The notes below the pieces were generated by a model that searched no databases, had not been told where the DNA came from, and saw only the letters and a list, made by a program, of their open reading frames with translations. From assembly GCA_018053845.1 (NCBI GenBank), contig JAGPKU010000012.1, positions 1 to 47,617 on the forward strand: a stretch of 47,617 bases of DNA, read 5' to 3'. Below, one piece after another: positions 32,332-40,978 of this stretch (the stretch's first letter is position 1; every line of letters starts with the position of its first letter). Made by a program: the position numbers and the translations under genes. The DNA comes from Syntrophobacterales bacterium (GTDB lineage Bacteria; Desulfobacterota; Syntrophia; Syntrophales; UBA2192).

Positions 32332-32580
32332 AGAGAAAATTGAAAAAATCTTCATCGCGGCCGGCTTCAAGCCAACATGCCGTAATGATTAACGGTTCGA
32401 ATCGCTCAGCGGGCCTCCGCCGCCGGGGGGTCAAAATTTTTCTCAGGGCGGAAATTCGCGCATTCTTGGGGCAAGTGCCTGTTTTTTGACGGGGTATGAG
32501 AAGGCATCCGTCCCGGGAACCGCCCGGGGAGGGCCTTTGGCGGCCTTTCGGCCCCGGGTGACGGGTTGCCTCAAAGCGTC

Positions 32581-32631
32581 AAAAAATCATACTACATATG
32601 GGGGTCCAAAACTGCACCTTGGCCCATATGT
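32581..32631 (-). terminator. Possible terminator for menG
   Basis: On the minus strand ACATATGGG and CCCATATGT form a perfect 9-bp arm with an inner CCAA/TTGG stem, followed by AGTATGATTTTTT. The T-run is seven bases from the stem, which is long, so termination is likely but not certain. It lies about 190 bases after the menG stop. Confidence 0.5.
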
Positions 32632-32717
32632 TGGGGTTCGGGCCCCCGGATCGGTGCAAAGGGTAACGGTTCGTGCGGCGAAATGCAATACCAGATTTCT
32701 GCCAGGGCCCGGGGGCC

Positions 32718-32808
32718 GGGTATCGGGGTTCGGGAGAAGACGAAGCTGTGAAGTTGGGAAGCTGAGAAGCGGTAACGCTTCCATCTTTTTCCGATACCCG
32801 GGACCCTG
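32718..32808. repeat. Near-tandem 8-nt repeat with inverted copy (locus R11)
   Basis: GGGTATC (32718-32724) is followed by four tandem 8-mers: GAAGCTGT (32742-32749), GAAGTTGG (32750-32757), GAAGCTGA (32758-32765), GAAGCGGT (32766-32773). The right end GATACCCGGGACCC (32793-32806) is the inverse of the GGGTATC part. The locus ends ten bases before the menG stop. Confidence 0.85.
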
Positions 32809-32817
32809 TGCACTATC

Positions 32818-33543
32818 TCAGAGTTTCTCCGCCACGTAGAGGCGGCAGATGCCGAAGGTGAAGGGCCTCGATACGGCCAGGCGGAAGCCGTTTCTCAGAA
32901 TCCTCTGCTCGAGGGCCTTGGGGGGCTCGAAGTCCAGCACGGAGTCGCGCAGGTAGAAGTAGGGCTCCTTCTTCCCGGCTATGGCGGCCCCGATCAGCGG
33001 GAGCACCTTCTTGAAGTAGAAGAGGTAGCCCTGGCGGATCACGGGGGTCTCGGGAAGGGAGAACTCCAGGATGGCGAAGCGGCCCCCGGGCTTCAGGACC
33101 CGGAGCGTCTCCCGGAAGAGGCGGTCCATGTCCTGGACATTGCGGATGCCGAAGCTGATCATGGCGTGGTCAAAGCTTTCGTCCCGGAAGGGCGCCTGCG
33201 TGCCGTCGCCCTGCAGGAAAAAGCAGCGGCCGGGGAAGGGCGACCTGCGGTTCTTCTCCCGGGCGATGCGGAGCATCTCCTCGGAGAGGTCGATGCCGGC
33301 GATGCGGCAGTCGGCCTGGCGGGCCGCCTCAAGGGCCATGTCGGCCGTGCCGGTGGCGATGTCGAGCACGTACTGGCCGTCACGGAGGGACAGGGCGCTC
33401 ACGGTCCTGCGCCGCCAGACCTGGTCGATCAGCAGCGACAGGGTGCGGTTGCCCCGGTCGTAGGTCGCCGCCATCCGGTTGAACAGGGGGCGGATGACGC
33501 CGGGCCGCTTATCCATGCGGTTCTTGCCTTCCGGTTTCTGCAT
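32818..33543 (-). CDS. Demethylmenaquinone/2-polyprenyl methyltransferase MenG/UbiE
   Basis: This 241-residue SAM-dependent methyltransferase has the UbiE/MenG set of motifs: VLDIATGTADMALEA near 59-73, GIDLSEEMLRIAREK near 83-97, AMISFGIRNVQDMDRL near 127-142, and LRVLKPGGRFAILEFSLPE near 147-165. It methylates demethylmenaquinone (or the ubiquinone precursor), making the quinone of an anaerobic respiratory chain. The ATG at 33543 follows GAGGGATGATCGGCA; an ATG nine codons later is less likely. No other quinone gene is near. It is divergent from the large activase gene. Confidence 0.9.
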   Translation of the reverse strand: MQKPEGKNRMDKRPGVIRPLFNRMAATYDRGNRTLSLLIDQVWRRRTVSALSLRDGQYVLDIATGTADMALEAARQADCRIAGIDLSEEMLRIAREKNRRSPFPGRCFFLQGDGTQAPFRDESFDHAMISFGIRNVQDMDRLFRETLRVLKPGGRFAILEFSLPETPVIRQGYLFYFKKVLPLIGAAIAGKKEPYFYLRDSVLDFEPPKALEQRILRNGFRLAVSRPFTFGICRLYVAEKL

Positions 33544-33631
33544 TGCCGATCATCCCTCGGCGGTTTGATATACACGCCTCGGATGACGAGGTAAAGAATT
33601 TTCGGGCTCCACCGGTTTCGATGGGACGGCA

Positions 33632-33664
33632 TTCCTATTCTTTACCCTGAATTCTGAACCCTGT
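33632..33664. repeat. Short intergenic repeat (locus R12)
   Basis: CCTATTCTTTACCCTGAATT and the following TCTGAACCCTG contain repeated TTCT/ACCCTGA units with the same style as the other loci. It lies between menG and the large activase gene. Confidence 0.4.
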
Positions 33665-33811
33665 CTTGCCCCCTTGCGCTCCCGGGGGATTTTGTCCATA
33701 ATGTCCCATATTCTTTTCTTGTCGTTGTCAGCGTTATTCTCGCCCCGTTCAACCCCGGGCGGGTTGAGTGGGGGCCGTCTTTTCCGGTCACGCACGCTCG
33801 CGAGGGACCTC

Positions 33812-36800
33812 ATGAAGGCGCTCGGGATCTGCGTTGGGGCTTCCACGATCAGTACGGCCGCCGTCGAGCGGGATGCGATCGGCGCTGTCCGGATCGGCGA
33901 CGCGCGCGTGGAGGCCCATCACGGCAACCCGCGCCGCACCCTCCTGGAGATGATCCGCGACGTCGATGCGGCGCGCTATGACCGGGTATGCGTCACCGGG
34001 AGGCGTTTCCGTCAATTCCTCAATCTCTCCTCCATCCCCGAGCCCGAGGCCGTCGAGCAGGCCCTCGCCCATCTCAACGGGCGAGGCGAGAACCTCGAGG
34101 CCGTCGTCAGCGCCGGCGGCGAGACCTTCCTGGTCTACACCCTCGGCAGGGACGGTCGCATCTCGACGGTCCACACGGGGAACAAGTGCGCCTCGGGGAC
34201 GGGCGAGTTCTTCCTCCAGCAGATCAAGCGCCTCGGCATGGGCGTGGACGAGGCGACGGGGCTCGCCCGCTCGGAGAGCCCCTACCGGGTCTCGGGCCGC
34301 TGCAGCGTCTTCTGCAAGAGCGACTGCACCCACGCGGCCAACAAGGGCGTGCCGAAGGGGCGCATCGTAGCCGGCCTGTGCCAGATGATGGCGGGAAAGA
34401 TCCTCGAGATCCTCCGCCAGGTGCCCCGGCGGGACATCATGGTGATCGGAGGCACGGCCCGCAACGAGGTCCTCATGGACCACCTGCGCGGGGAGATCGA
34501 GAACCTCCGGGTCCCCGATGAAGCGCCCTACTTCGAGGCCCTGGGCGCTGCCCTCTGGGCCCTCGAGAACGATACGGCCCCCTTCCCGGGTCCCGAGAAG
34601 CTCTTCCGCGAGGGGGAGAGCTCCTTCACGGTCCTCCGGCCGCTGTCCGATTTTGCCGATCGCGTCGAGTTCCGGCCCTCGCGACGGGGCGAGGCGAAGG
34701 CAGGGGATGTGCTCATTCTCGGCCTCGACGTGGGCTCCACGACGACGAAGGCCGTCCTGCTGCGCTGCGAAGACGACACGGTCGTCGCCTCCGTCTACCT
34801 GCGGACCCGCGGCGACCCCGTGCGCGCCTCGCGGGACTGCTACCGTGCCCTGATCGAGCGGCTCGGGCCGCTGGCCCCGACCGTCCGGATCGAGGGCCTC
34901 GGCGTCACGGGCTCGGGACGCCAGATCGCGGGGCTGCACGCCATGACGGAGGGCATCGTCAACGAGATCGCCGCACACGCCGCCGCCGCCGTCTGGTTCG
35001 ACCCGGACGTGGACACGATCTTCGAGATCGGCGGTCAGGATGCCAAGTACACCTTCATCACCGGGGGTGTGCCCTCGGATTACGCCATGAACGAGGCCTG
35101 CAGCGCCGGCACGGGCTCCTTCCTCGAGGAGGCGGCCCGGGAGTCCCTCGACATCGCGACGGAGCAGATCGCCGAGATCGCCCTGGCCGGCAGGCGGCCG
35201 CCGGACTTCAACGACCAGTGCGCCGCCTTCATCAACAGCGACATCAAGCGGGCCTTTCACGAGGGGATCGCCCGGGAGGACGTCGTGGCGGGGCTGGTGT
35301 ACTCGATCTGCATGAACTACCACAAGCGCGTCAAGGGCAGCCGGGCCGTCGGGAAGAAGGTCTTCATGCAGGGCGGGGTCTGCTACAACCGCGCCGTGCC
35401 CCTCGCGATGGCCGCCGTCACGGGCCGGCGGATCATCGTCCCGCCCGACCCGGGCCTCATGGGCGCCTTCGGCGTCGCCCTGGAAATCAAGCGGCGCCTC
35501 GCGCTGGGGCTCATGCGCCCGCGGCGATTCCCGCTCGCGGTCCTGCGGGACCGGGAGATCGAGTACGGCAAGCCCTTCCGGTGCAACGGGGGCGCCGAGC
35601 GCTGCGACCGCGGCTGCGAGATCGCCCGCATCCGGATCGAGGGCCGGACCCATCCCTTCGGGGGGGCCTGCAACCGCTGGTTCAACCTGCGTTTCGACCG
35701 CAAGACGGAGACCGCGGACCTCGATCTCGCGCGCGCCTGGGAGCGCCTGGTCTTCGAGGGCAGGGGGGCCGGGACGGACCGGCCGGCGGGCACCGTCGGC
35801 CTCAACAAGTCCTTCTTCGCCAACACCTGCTACCCGCTCTACCGGCGGTTCTTCGAGGAGCTGGGGTTCCGGGTCGTCCTGCCCGAAGCGATCCGCCCGG
35901 AGGGCGTCGACCGCCGGGGGGCGGCCTTCTGCTGGCCCGTCGAGATCGCCCACGGCTACCTGCAGGACCTCCTGGAGCGCAGGATCGACTGGCTCTTCCT
36001 GCCCCATTTCAAGGGGGGCGACCGGCGGGGCGGGGGCCGCGACGGGCAGGGGCCGTCCAAGAGCATCACCTGCCCCATCTCGCAGGGGGAGCCCTACTAC
36101 CTGGCGGCGGCCTTCAAGGACCATCCCGCCTGGAAGTCCCTGAAGCAAGCGGGCCGCATCCTGTCGCCCGTCATCGATTTTTCGAAAGGCCCCGACGCGG
36201 CCCAGGGGGAATTCGCCGACATGGCCCGGGCCCTCGGCCGGGCGGCCGAGGACGGGCGGAGGGCCTTCGTGGCCGCCGTGGCCGAGCAGAGGGCCGTCTG
36301 GCGGAAGGTGCGGGAGTCGGGCCGTGAGGCCCTGGCGGCGCTGCAGGCCGACCCCCGGGCCTTCGCCGTGGCCCTGTTCGGCCGTTCCTACAACGCCTTC
36401 GTGTCCGAGGCCCACATGGGCATCCCCCAGAAACTGGCCACGCGCGGCATCCGTGTCATCCCCATCGACATGCTGCCCATCGACGACGAGCCGGTGCACG
36501 GCCAGATGTACTGGTCGGCGGGGCAGACCATCCTCAAGGCGGCGAGCTTCGTGGAGCGTCACCCGCAGCTCTTCGGCTGCTACATCACGAACTTCTCCTG
36601 CGGGCCCGACTCGTTCCTGCTCGGGTATTTCCGGGACCTCATGGGGGAGAAGCCCTCGCTCACCCTTGAGCTCGACAGTCACACGGCCGACGCGGGTCTG
36701 GAGACGCGCATCGAGGCGTTCCTCGGGATCGTCGAGGCCTGGCGGGAGATGCGGGGAAAGCGGGGCGCAGGCGGGGGCGCCCGGCCGCGGGCCTTCACCC

Positions 36801-38239
36801 GCTCGCGCTTCGACTACCGCAACCGGCTCTTCATCGACTCGCAGGGCAAGGCCCACTCCTTCCTCGACCCGAGGGTGCACCTGCTGTTCCCCTCCATGGG
36901 CCGGCTCAACTCGGAGGCCATGAGCGCGGTCTTCCGGGGGCTGGGGATCCGCAGCACCTGCCTGCCGCCCGCCGACCGCAGGGCCCTCGAGACGGGCAAG
37001 GGCAACACCCTCTGCAAGGAGTGCCTGCCGCTGCAGCTCGTGACGGGGGGGCTGCTGAACTACCTCGAGGGGCGCGAGCGGAGCGGCGAACTGCTGCTCT
37101 ACGTGATGCCCACCACGTCGGGCCCCTGCCGCTTCGGGCAGTACGCCCCCTTCATCGAGCGCCTCCTGGAGAAGCTTCGCTTCGAGGACGTGGCCCTCTT
37201 CTCGCTGTCCGGCGAAAACAGCTACTCCGACTTCCACGGCAGTTCCTTCACGAGGAAGGCCTGGACGGCCGTCGTGCTGGCCGACGTCATGCACGACGTC
37301 TACTCCATGCTGCTGGCCTGCGCGGCCCGGAGGCCCCGGGCGATGGAGATCTTCTGGAAGGAGTGGTCGCGCCTGCTGGGGGTCCTGGAGCGGGGCTGCG
37401 AACCGCGGGCGCTGCGCGAGGCGGTCGTGTCGACTGCGGAAGAGCTGGCGCGGATCGAGCTGCGGCGCCGGCCCGCCGAGACGCCGCTGATCCTGCTGAC
37501 CGGGGAGATCTTCGTGCGCCACGACGACCTGTCGCGCCAGTGGCTCGTCGAGAGGCTGGCCGACGAGGGCTTCGCGGTGAAGGTGTCGAGCGCCATGGAG
37601 TGGATCTACTACACCGACTGGTGCTACGCGAACCGGATGACGGCCGACGACATCTCCGTCCGGCAACGGCTGCAGCTCATGCTGCGCCAGGCGGTGATGA
37701 GGCGCCAGGAGCGGATTCTCAAGGGCCTCCTGCGGCCCTCGGGCCTCTTCCACTACCGCCTCGAGGACGTCGACCGCCTCATCGACGGGGTGCGCCACCT
37801 CCTGAGCCCGCGGCTCGTGGGCGAGGCGATCCTCACGGTCGGGGCGGCGCTCACGGAGGTCCTCGAGGACTACTGCGGCGTGATCGCCATCGGGCCCTTC
37901 GGCTGCATGCCGAACCGGATCGCCGAGGCGATCCTCTCGCGGGAGATGAACCGCGAGGGCAAAGGCGCCCTGAAGGACGGCAGCCCGAAGATCCGGCGGA
38001 TCCTCGAGCGGTTCGACCACCTGCCGTTTCTCGCCGTCGAGAGCGACGGCAGCCCTTTCCCGCAGATCGTCACGGCCCGGCTCGAGACGTTCCTGCTCCA
38101 GGCCCGCAGGGTCCACGAGGCGATGCGGAAGGTCCCCCACGTCCGGGTGGGGGTGCCTCCCGTCGTGGCCATCCCGGACGAAATCTGCTGCGCCGCCCGC
38201 ATCGGGCTCCCCCGCGAGACTCGGGACCGCTCGGACTGA
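33812..38239 (+). CDS. Very large 2-hydroxyacyl-CoA dehydratase activator (BcrAD/HgdC-type, COG3580-like)
   Basis: The 1475-residue protein has two ASKHA ATPase domains. The first is at about 1-255, with HTGNKCASGTGEFF (C126) and cysteines C164, C168, C172. The second is at about 299-575, with LGLDVGSTTTKAVLL, IGGQDAKY, C430 in EACSAGTGSFLEE and C470 in DQC. These Cys hold the 4Fe-4S cluster that drives electron transfer with ATP. The rest resembles DUF2229 and a dehydratase D-component-like part, with CNRWFNLRFD and HFKGGDRRGG near 630-740. It is probably an acyl-CoA dehydratase activase for an unknown dehydratase. ATG 33812 follows CGAGGGACCTC. No dehydratase subunits are in the window. Confidence 0.92.
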   Translation: MKALGICVGASTISTAAVERDAIGAVRIGDARVEAHHGNPRRTLLEMIRDVDAARYDRVCVTGRRFRQFLNLSSIPEPEAVEQALAHLNGRGENLEAVVSAGGETFLVYTLGRDGRISTVHTGNKCASGTGEFFLQQIKRLGMGVDEATGLARSESPYRVSGRCSVFCKSDCTHAANKGVPKGRIVAGLCQMMAGKILEILRQVPRRDIMVIGGTARNEVLMDHLRGEIENLRVPDEAPYFEALGAALWALENDTAPFPGPEKLFREGESSFTVLRPLSDFADRVEFRPSRRGEAKAGDVLILGLDVGSTTTKAVLLRCEDDTVVASVYLRTRGDPVRASRDCYRALIERLGPLAPTVRIEGLGVTGSGRQIAGLHAMTEGIVNEIAAHAAAAVWFDPDVDTIFEIGGQDAKYTFITGGVPSDYAMNEACSAGTGSFLEEAARESLDIATEQIAEIALAGRRPPDFNDQCAAFINSDIKRAFHEGIAREDVVAGLVYSICMNYHKRVKGSRAVGKKVFMQGGVCYNRAVPLAMAAVTGRRIIVPPDPGLMGAFGVALEIKRRLALGLMRPRRFPLAVLRDREIEYGKPFRCNGGAERCDRGCEIARIRIEGRTHPFGGACNRWFNLRFDRKTETADLDLARAWERLVFEGRGAGTDRPAGTVGLNKSFFANTCYPLYRRFFEELGFRVVLPEAIRPEGVDRRGAAFCWPVEIAHGYLQDLLERRIDWLFLPHFKGGDRRGGGRDGQGPSKSITCPISQGEPYYLAAAFKDHPAWKSLKQAGRILSPVIDFSKGPDAAQGEFADMARALGRAAEDGRRAFVAAVAEQRAVWRKVRESGREALAALQADPRAFAVALFGRSYNAFVSEAHMGIPQKLATRGIRVIPIDMLPIDDEPVHGQMYWSAGQTILKAASFVERHPQLFGCYITNFSCGPDSFLLGYFRDLMGEKPSLTLELDSHTADAGLETRIEAFLGIVEAWREMRGKRGAGGGARPRAFTRSRFDYRNRLFIDSQGKAHSFLDPRVHLLFPSMGRLNSEAMSAVFRGLGIRSTCLPPADRRALETGKGNTLCKECLPLQLVTGGLLNYLEGRERSGELLLYVMPTTSGPCRFGQYAPFIERLLEKLRFEDVALFSLSGENSYSDFHGSSFTRKAWTAVVLADVMHDVYSMLLACAARRPRAMEIFWKEWSRLLGVLERGCEPRALREAVVSTAEELARIELRRRPAETPLILLTGEIFVRHDDLSRQWLVERLADEGFAVKVSSAMEWIYYTDWCYANRMTADDISVRQRLQLMLRQAVMRRQERILKGLLRPSGLFHYRLEDVDRLIDGVRHLLSPRLVGEAILTVGAALTEVLEDYCGVIAIGPFGCMPNRIAEAILSREMNREGKGALKDGSPKIRRILERFDHLPFLAVESDGSPFPQIVTARLETFLLQARRVHEAMRKVPHVRVGVPPVVAIPDEICCAARIGLPRETRDRSD

Positions 38240-38255
38240 TTGCGTCACGAAGGCC

Positions 38256-38304
38256 AAAAAAAAGGGGAACCTCCCCCCCTCCTTCCAAAAAAGGGAGATT
38301 CCCC
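38256..38304 (-). terminator. Terminator for a minus-strand transcript
   Basis: GGGGAACCTCCC (38264-38275) and GGGAGATTCCCC (38293-38304) form a 12-bp stem with one C-A mismatch. On the minus strand it is followed by TTTTTTTT (38256-38263). It would end the pbpC and small-peptide transcript. Confidence 0.8.
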
Positions 38305-38367
38305 TAGGGGATGGCCCGGGCGAACCCGGGGCGAGAACGACACTCTAGGGTCGGGCCTGCCGGCCGC

Positions 38368-38469
38368 TCAGCATCTCTCCCGCTCGCGTCTCTCCTTCCG
38401 CGCCGGGAAGAGAAGCGTGTAGACGAGGGCCAGGCCGGTCAGAATGAAAAGCAGAAAAATCCCCTCCAT
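38368..38469 (-). CDS. 33-residue single-helix membrane peptide
   Basis: A short frame from ATG 38469 to TGA 38368-38370 encodes 33 residues. It opens MEGIFLLFILTGLALVYTLL, a single membrane helix, and ends in a highly charged basic tail with ERRERERC. The ribosome site is excellent (GAGGAGGAGGATTC) at the ideal distance, and a minus-strand terminator follows it, so it is probably a real gene. It has the build of small accessory subunits such as KdpF or CcoQ, but no match is claimed. It is downstream of pbpC on the same strand, perhaps in one operon. Confidence 0.75.
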   Translation of the reverse strand: MEGIFLLFILTGLALVYTLLFPARKERRERERC

Positions 38470-38677
38470 GAATCCTCCTCCTCGAACCCCCTCCGGTCGG
38501 ACGCAACTCTCTCCGGGTCACAGCCCGGCCCTTGTCTGGCGGGGATGGTACCGAAACGCGGGGGCGATGACAATACGGCGGACGTGTGATTTTTTTCTCG
38601 GAACCGATTAGTAGGGAAACTACGAAGAAAGTATGAGCCCGATACGGACGTTGCGCCTGTGGATAAGGCGGGGCGGG

Positions 38678-40828
38678 TCATTTCACGACGAAGCTGACCG
38701 CGTCGGCCACGCGGTCCTCACGGTCGACGAGGGTCAGCACGTGCCGGCCGCGCTCGGGCTTCCAGTCGAGCGTGGCCGTCGAGCCGAGGGCGCGGTTGTC
38801 AAGGCGCCACTCGTGGGTGTCGCCGGCGAAGCGCCCGACGAAGGAGACACGCTGAAACTCGGCGGGGATGTCCGGGTCGAGGGTGATGATCGTCGCGGGC
38901 CGGGGGTAGACGATCCGGGCCACCGCGTGGCGCCGCTCGAAGGCGATCTCCCCCTGCGGTTCCGTCCCCTCGATGAACCACTCCGTCCGAGGCGGCTCCA
39001 GGCCGTCCCGAAAGCTCACCGGGCGGGCGACGATCCCCGCGACCGCACGCGGGGGCTTCGAGGCGGTTCGCCGGTGGAGGTGGTTCATGATGTCGAGCCA
39101 CACCGGGGCGGCTCCGGCCATGCCGGAGACGTTCCACATGGGATCGCCCGGGAAGTTTCCCACCCAGACCCCGACGGTGTAGCGCTCGGAGTAGCCCAGG
39201 CACCAGTTGTCGCGCATGTCCTTGCTCGTGCCCGTCTTGACGGCCGTCCAGAAGCGCGTGGCCAGCGGGTTCTCGAGCCCGAAGGTCGCGCTGCGGGCCT
39301 CGCGGTCCGAGAGGATGCCCGAGACGATCAGCGCCGCCCGCCGGTCCATGACGGGCACGGATTTCTCCGCCGCCCCGCCTGCGGCGATCTTGAGCCTGCC
39401 CCGGCGCCCCCCGTTGGCGAGGGTCCGGTAGGCGTTCACCAGCTCGTAGAGGGTCACGTCGGCCGAGCCCAGCGCGAGCGAGTAACCGTAGTAGTCCGCC
39501 TCGCGGTCGAGGCTTTCCATCCCGAGGGCCCGGAGCCGCTCCACGAAGGCCTCGGGCGTGACGAGCATCAGCGTCCTGACGGCGGGGATGTTGAGCGAGG
39601 CCGACAGGGCCGTCCGCAGGCTGACGGGCCCCAGGAACTCCCGGTCGTAGTTCTCCGGGACGTAGAGCCCCCCGGGCGTCGGGACCTGCAGGGGCGCATC
39701 CTCGAGGATCGAGGCCGCCGTCAGATACTCCTTCTCGATCGCCAGGCCGTAGAGGAAGGGCTTGAGCGCGGAGCCCGCCTGCCTCGGCGCCCGGATGCCG
39801 TCGACGTGGGGCGCGCTCGACGCGCTGCCCTGGTTGGCCGCGTACGCGAGAATCTCGCCCGTGGCGTTGTCGACGACGAGGGCGGCGCCGTCGCGCACGT
39901 TTCGATCCCTGAGCTGCGCGAGCTGGCGGTTGAGTGCCTCGAGCACGAAGGCCTGGAGCTCCCCGTCGAGCGTGCACTGCGCCTGCTGTCCCGCGCCGCC
40001 GGCAAGCAGCATCCGCGCCACGTGGGGGGCAAGCGCCGCCCGGGGGCGGATCCGGTAGGGCCGCCCGAGCGTCTCCAAGGTCAGCGCCGTGATTTCCTCT
40101 GCACTCAATGAGGAATGCGTCCGCTCGGCCAGCCGCGAGGCCCTTCTCGCCGCGGCCTCGGCCGTCGTCCTGGCCGAGGGGATGAGCGAGGCCAGCAGCA
40201 GCGACTCCGCCTCGCCGAGGCCCGAGGGGTCCTTGTCGAAGAGGCCCCGCGAGGCGGCGGCGATCCCCTGCAGCTCTCCCCGGAACGTGACGAGGTTCAG
40301 GTAGGCCTCGAGGATCTCGTCCTTGGACCAGCTGCGCTCCAGTGCGAGGGCCGCCGAAACCTGGCGGAGTTTCTCGCGCCAGGTCCTCTTCGCACTGCGG
40401 GGCGCCGCGGCCGCATCGAGGCGCGAGGCGAGCTGCATGCTGATCGTGCTTGCGCCCCGGGCTCCTCCGGCAAGGACTTGGCGCACCGCCGAGGCGCCGA
40501 GGGCGACCCAGTCGACGCCCCCGTGGTCGCGGAAGCGCCTGTCCTCGGCGGCGATGACAGCGTTGCGAAGCGCGGGCGAGATGTCGCCCAGGGCGACCCA
40601 GTCGAGCCGTCTGCCTTCCGGCTCCACGCGCAACTCGTGGATCACGCTTCCGTGCCGGTCGATGAGCAGGGCGTCGGAGAGGCGGTGGGAGGCGCGCACG
40701 TCTGCGAATGGGGGCAGCGCCGGACCGGAAAGGACGAGCCCCGCCGCGAGCGTGCAGAGGAACGCCGCGGCGCCCGTCAGCAGGGCCGCTGCAACAAACC
40801 TCCATCCTCTCAATGATGCACGAGTCAT
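38678..40828 (-). CDS. pbpC: Penicillin-binding protein 1C
   Basis: This 716-residue bifunctional peptidoglycan enzyme has a signal anchor (about 11-34), a GT51 transglycosylase domain (E95 in EDRRFRDHGG), and a transpeptidase domain with S353-x-x-K356 (GSALKPF), S411-L-N413 and K531-T-G533. A C-terminal BiPBP_C-like domain follows (about 620-710). It is anchored in the inner membrane and works in the periplasm. The GTG/ATG choice is the ATG at 40828, with a weak ribosome site. It follows the alpha-2-macroglobulin gene, the conserved partner, separated by 150 bases of repeats. Confidence 0.96.
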   Translation of the reverse strand: MTRASLRGWRFVAAALLTGAAAFLCTLAAGLVLSGPALPPFADVRASHRLSDALLIDRHGSVIHELRVEPEGRRLDWVALGDISPALRNAVIAAEDRRFRDHGGVDWVALGASAVRQVLAGGARGASTISMQLASRLDAAAAPRSAKRTWREKLRQVSAALALERSWSKDEILEAYLNLVTFRGELQGIAAASRGLFDKDPSGLGEAESLLLASLIPSARTTAEAAARRASRLAERTHSSLSAEEITALTLETLGRPYRIRPRAALAPHVARMLLAGGAGQQAQCTLDGELQAFVLEALNRQLAQLRDRNVRDGAALVVDNATGEILAYAANQGSASSAPHVDGIRAPRQAGSALKPFLYGLAIEKEYLTAASILEDAPLQVPTPGGLYVPENYDREFLGPVSLRTALSASLNIPAVRTLMLVTPEAFVERLRALGMESLDREADYYGYSLALGSADVTLYELVNAYRTLANGGRRGRLKIAAGGAAEKSVPVMDRRAALIVSGILSDREARSATFGLENPLATRFWTAVKTGTSKDMRDNWCLGYSERYTVGVWVGNFPGDPMWNVSGMAGAAPVWLDIMNHLHRRTASKPPRAVAGIVARPVSFRDGLEPPRTEWFIEGTEPQGEIAFERRHAVARIVYPRPATIITLDPDIPAEFQRVSFVGRFAGDTHEWRLDNRALGSTATLDWKPERGRHVLTLVDREDRVADAVSFVVK

Positions 40829-40857
40829 CGGTCTAATCCGTTCGGATAAATCATTTT

Positions 40858-40885
40858 GAGTTAGGAGTTATGAGTTTTGAGTCGG
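40858..40885. repeat. Tandem 7-nt repeat GAGTTAG-like (locus R13a)
   Basis: GAGTTAG (40858-40864), GAGTTAT (40865-40871), GAGTTTT (40872-40878), GAGTCGG (40879-40885): four 7-nt units in perfect register. It lies between pbpC and alpha-2-macroglobulin genes. Confidence 0.85.
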
Positions 40886-40943
40886 GGATGAAGATTGCCA
40901 TGTCGGCCCGGCGGGCCTCCTTGCAGTGACACGGGACATCAGA

Positions 40944-40970
40944 CACTTCCCCCACTTCCTTCACTTCTTC
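40944..40970. repeat. Tandem 9-nt repeat (locus R13b)
   Basis: CACTTCCCC (40944-40952), CACTTCCTT (40953-40961), CACTTCTTC (40962-40970) form a 9-nt array. On the minus strand it contains GAAGTGAAGGAAGT, also seen at 2580-2594 in locus R3. Confidence 0.8.
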
Positions 40971-40978
40971 CTCTGTCC

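Larger units (their letters stand above)
32332..32817. other. Region between nrdD promoter and menG, with hairpins
   Basis: No gene is recognised. Besides the hairpins described separately, CCCGGGG (32523-32529) and CCCCGGG (32552-32558) form a 7-bp stem. The far end (32718-32808) is a repeat locus. Confidence 0.5.

Noticed and set aside
32394-32403. GGTTCGAATC, a T-loop-like motif of tRNA.
   Set aside because: The flanking bases cannot form a T-stem, and no acceptor or anticodon stem is found upstream.
33788-38257. 1489-codon frame on the minus strand opposite the activase gene.
   Set aside because: It is antisense to a gene with clear domains and has arbitrary composition; long shadows are common at high GC.
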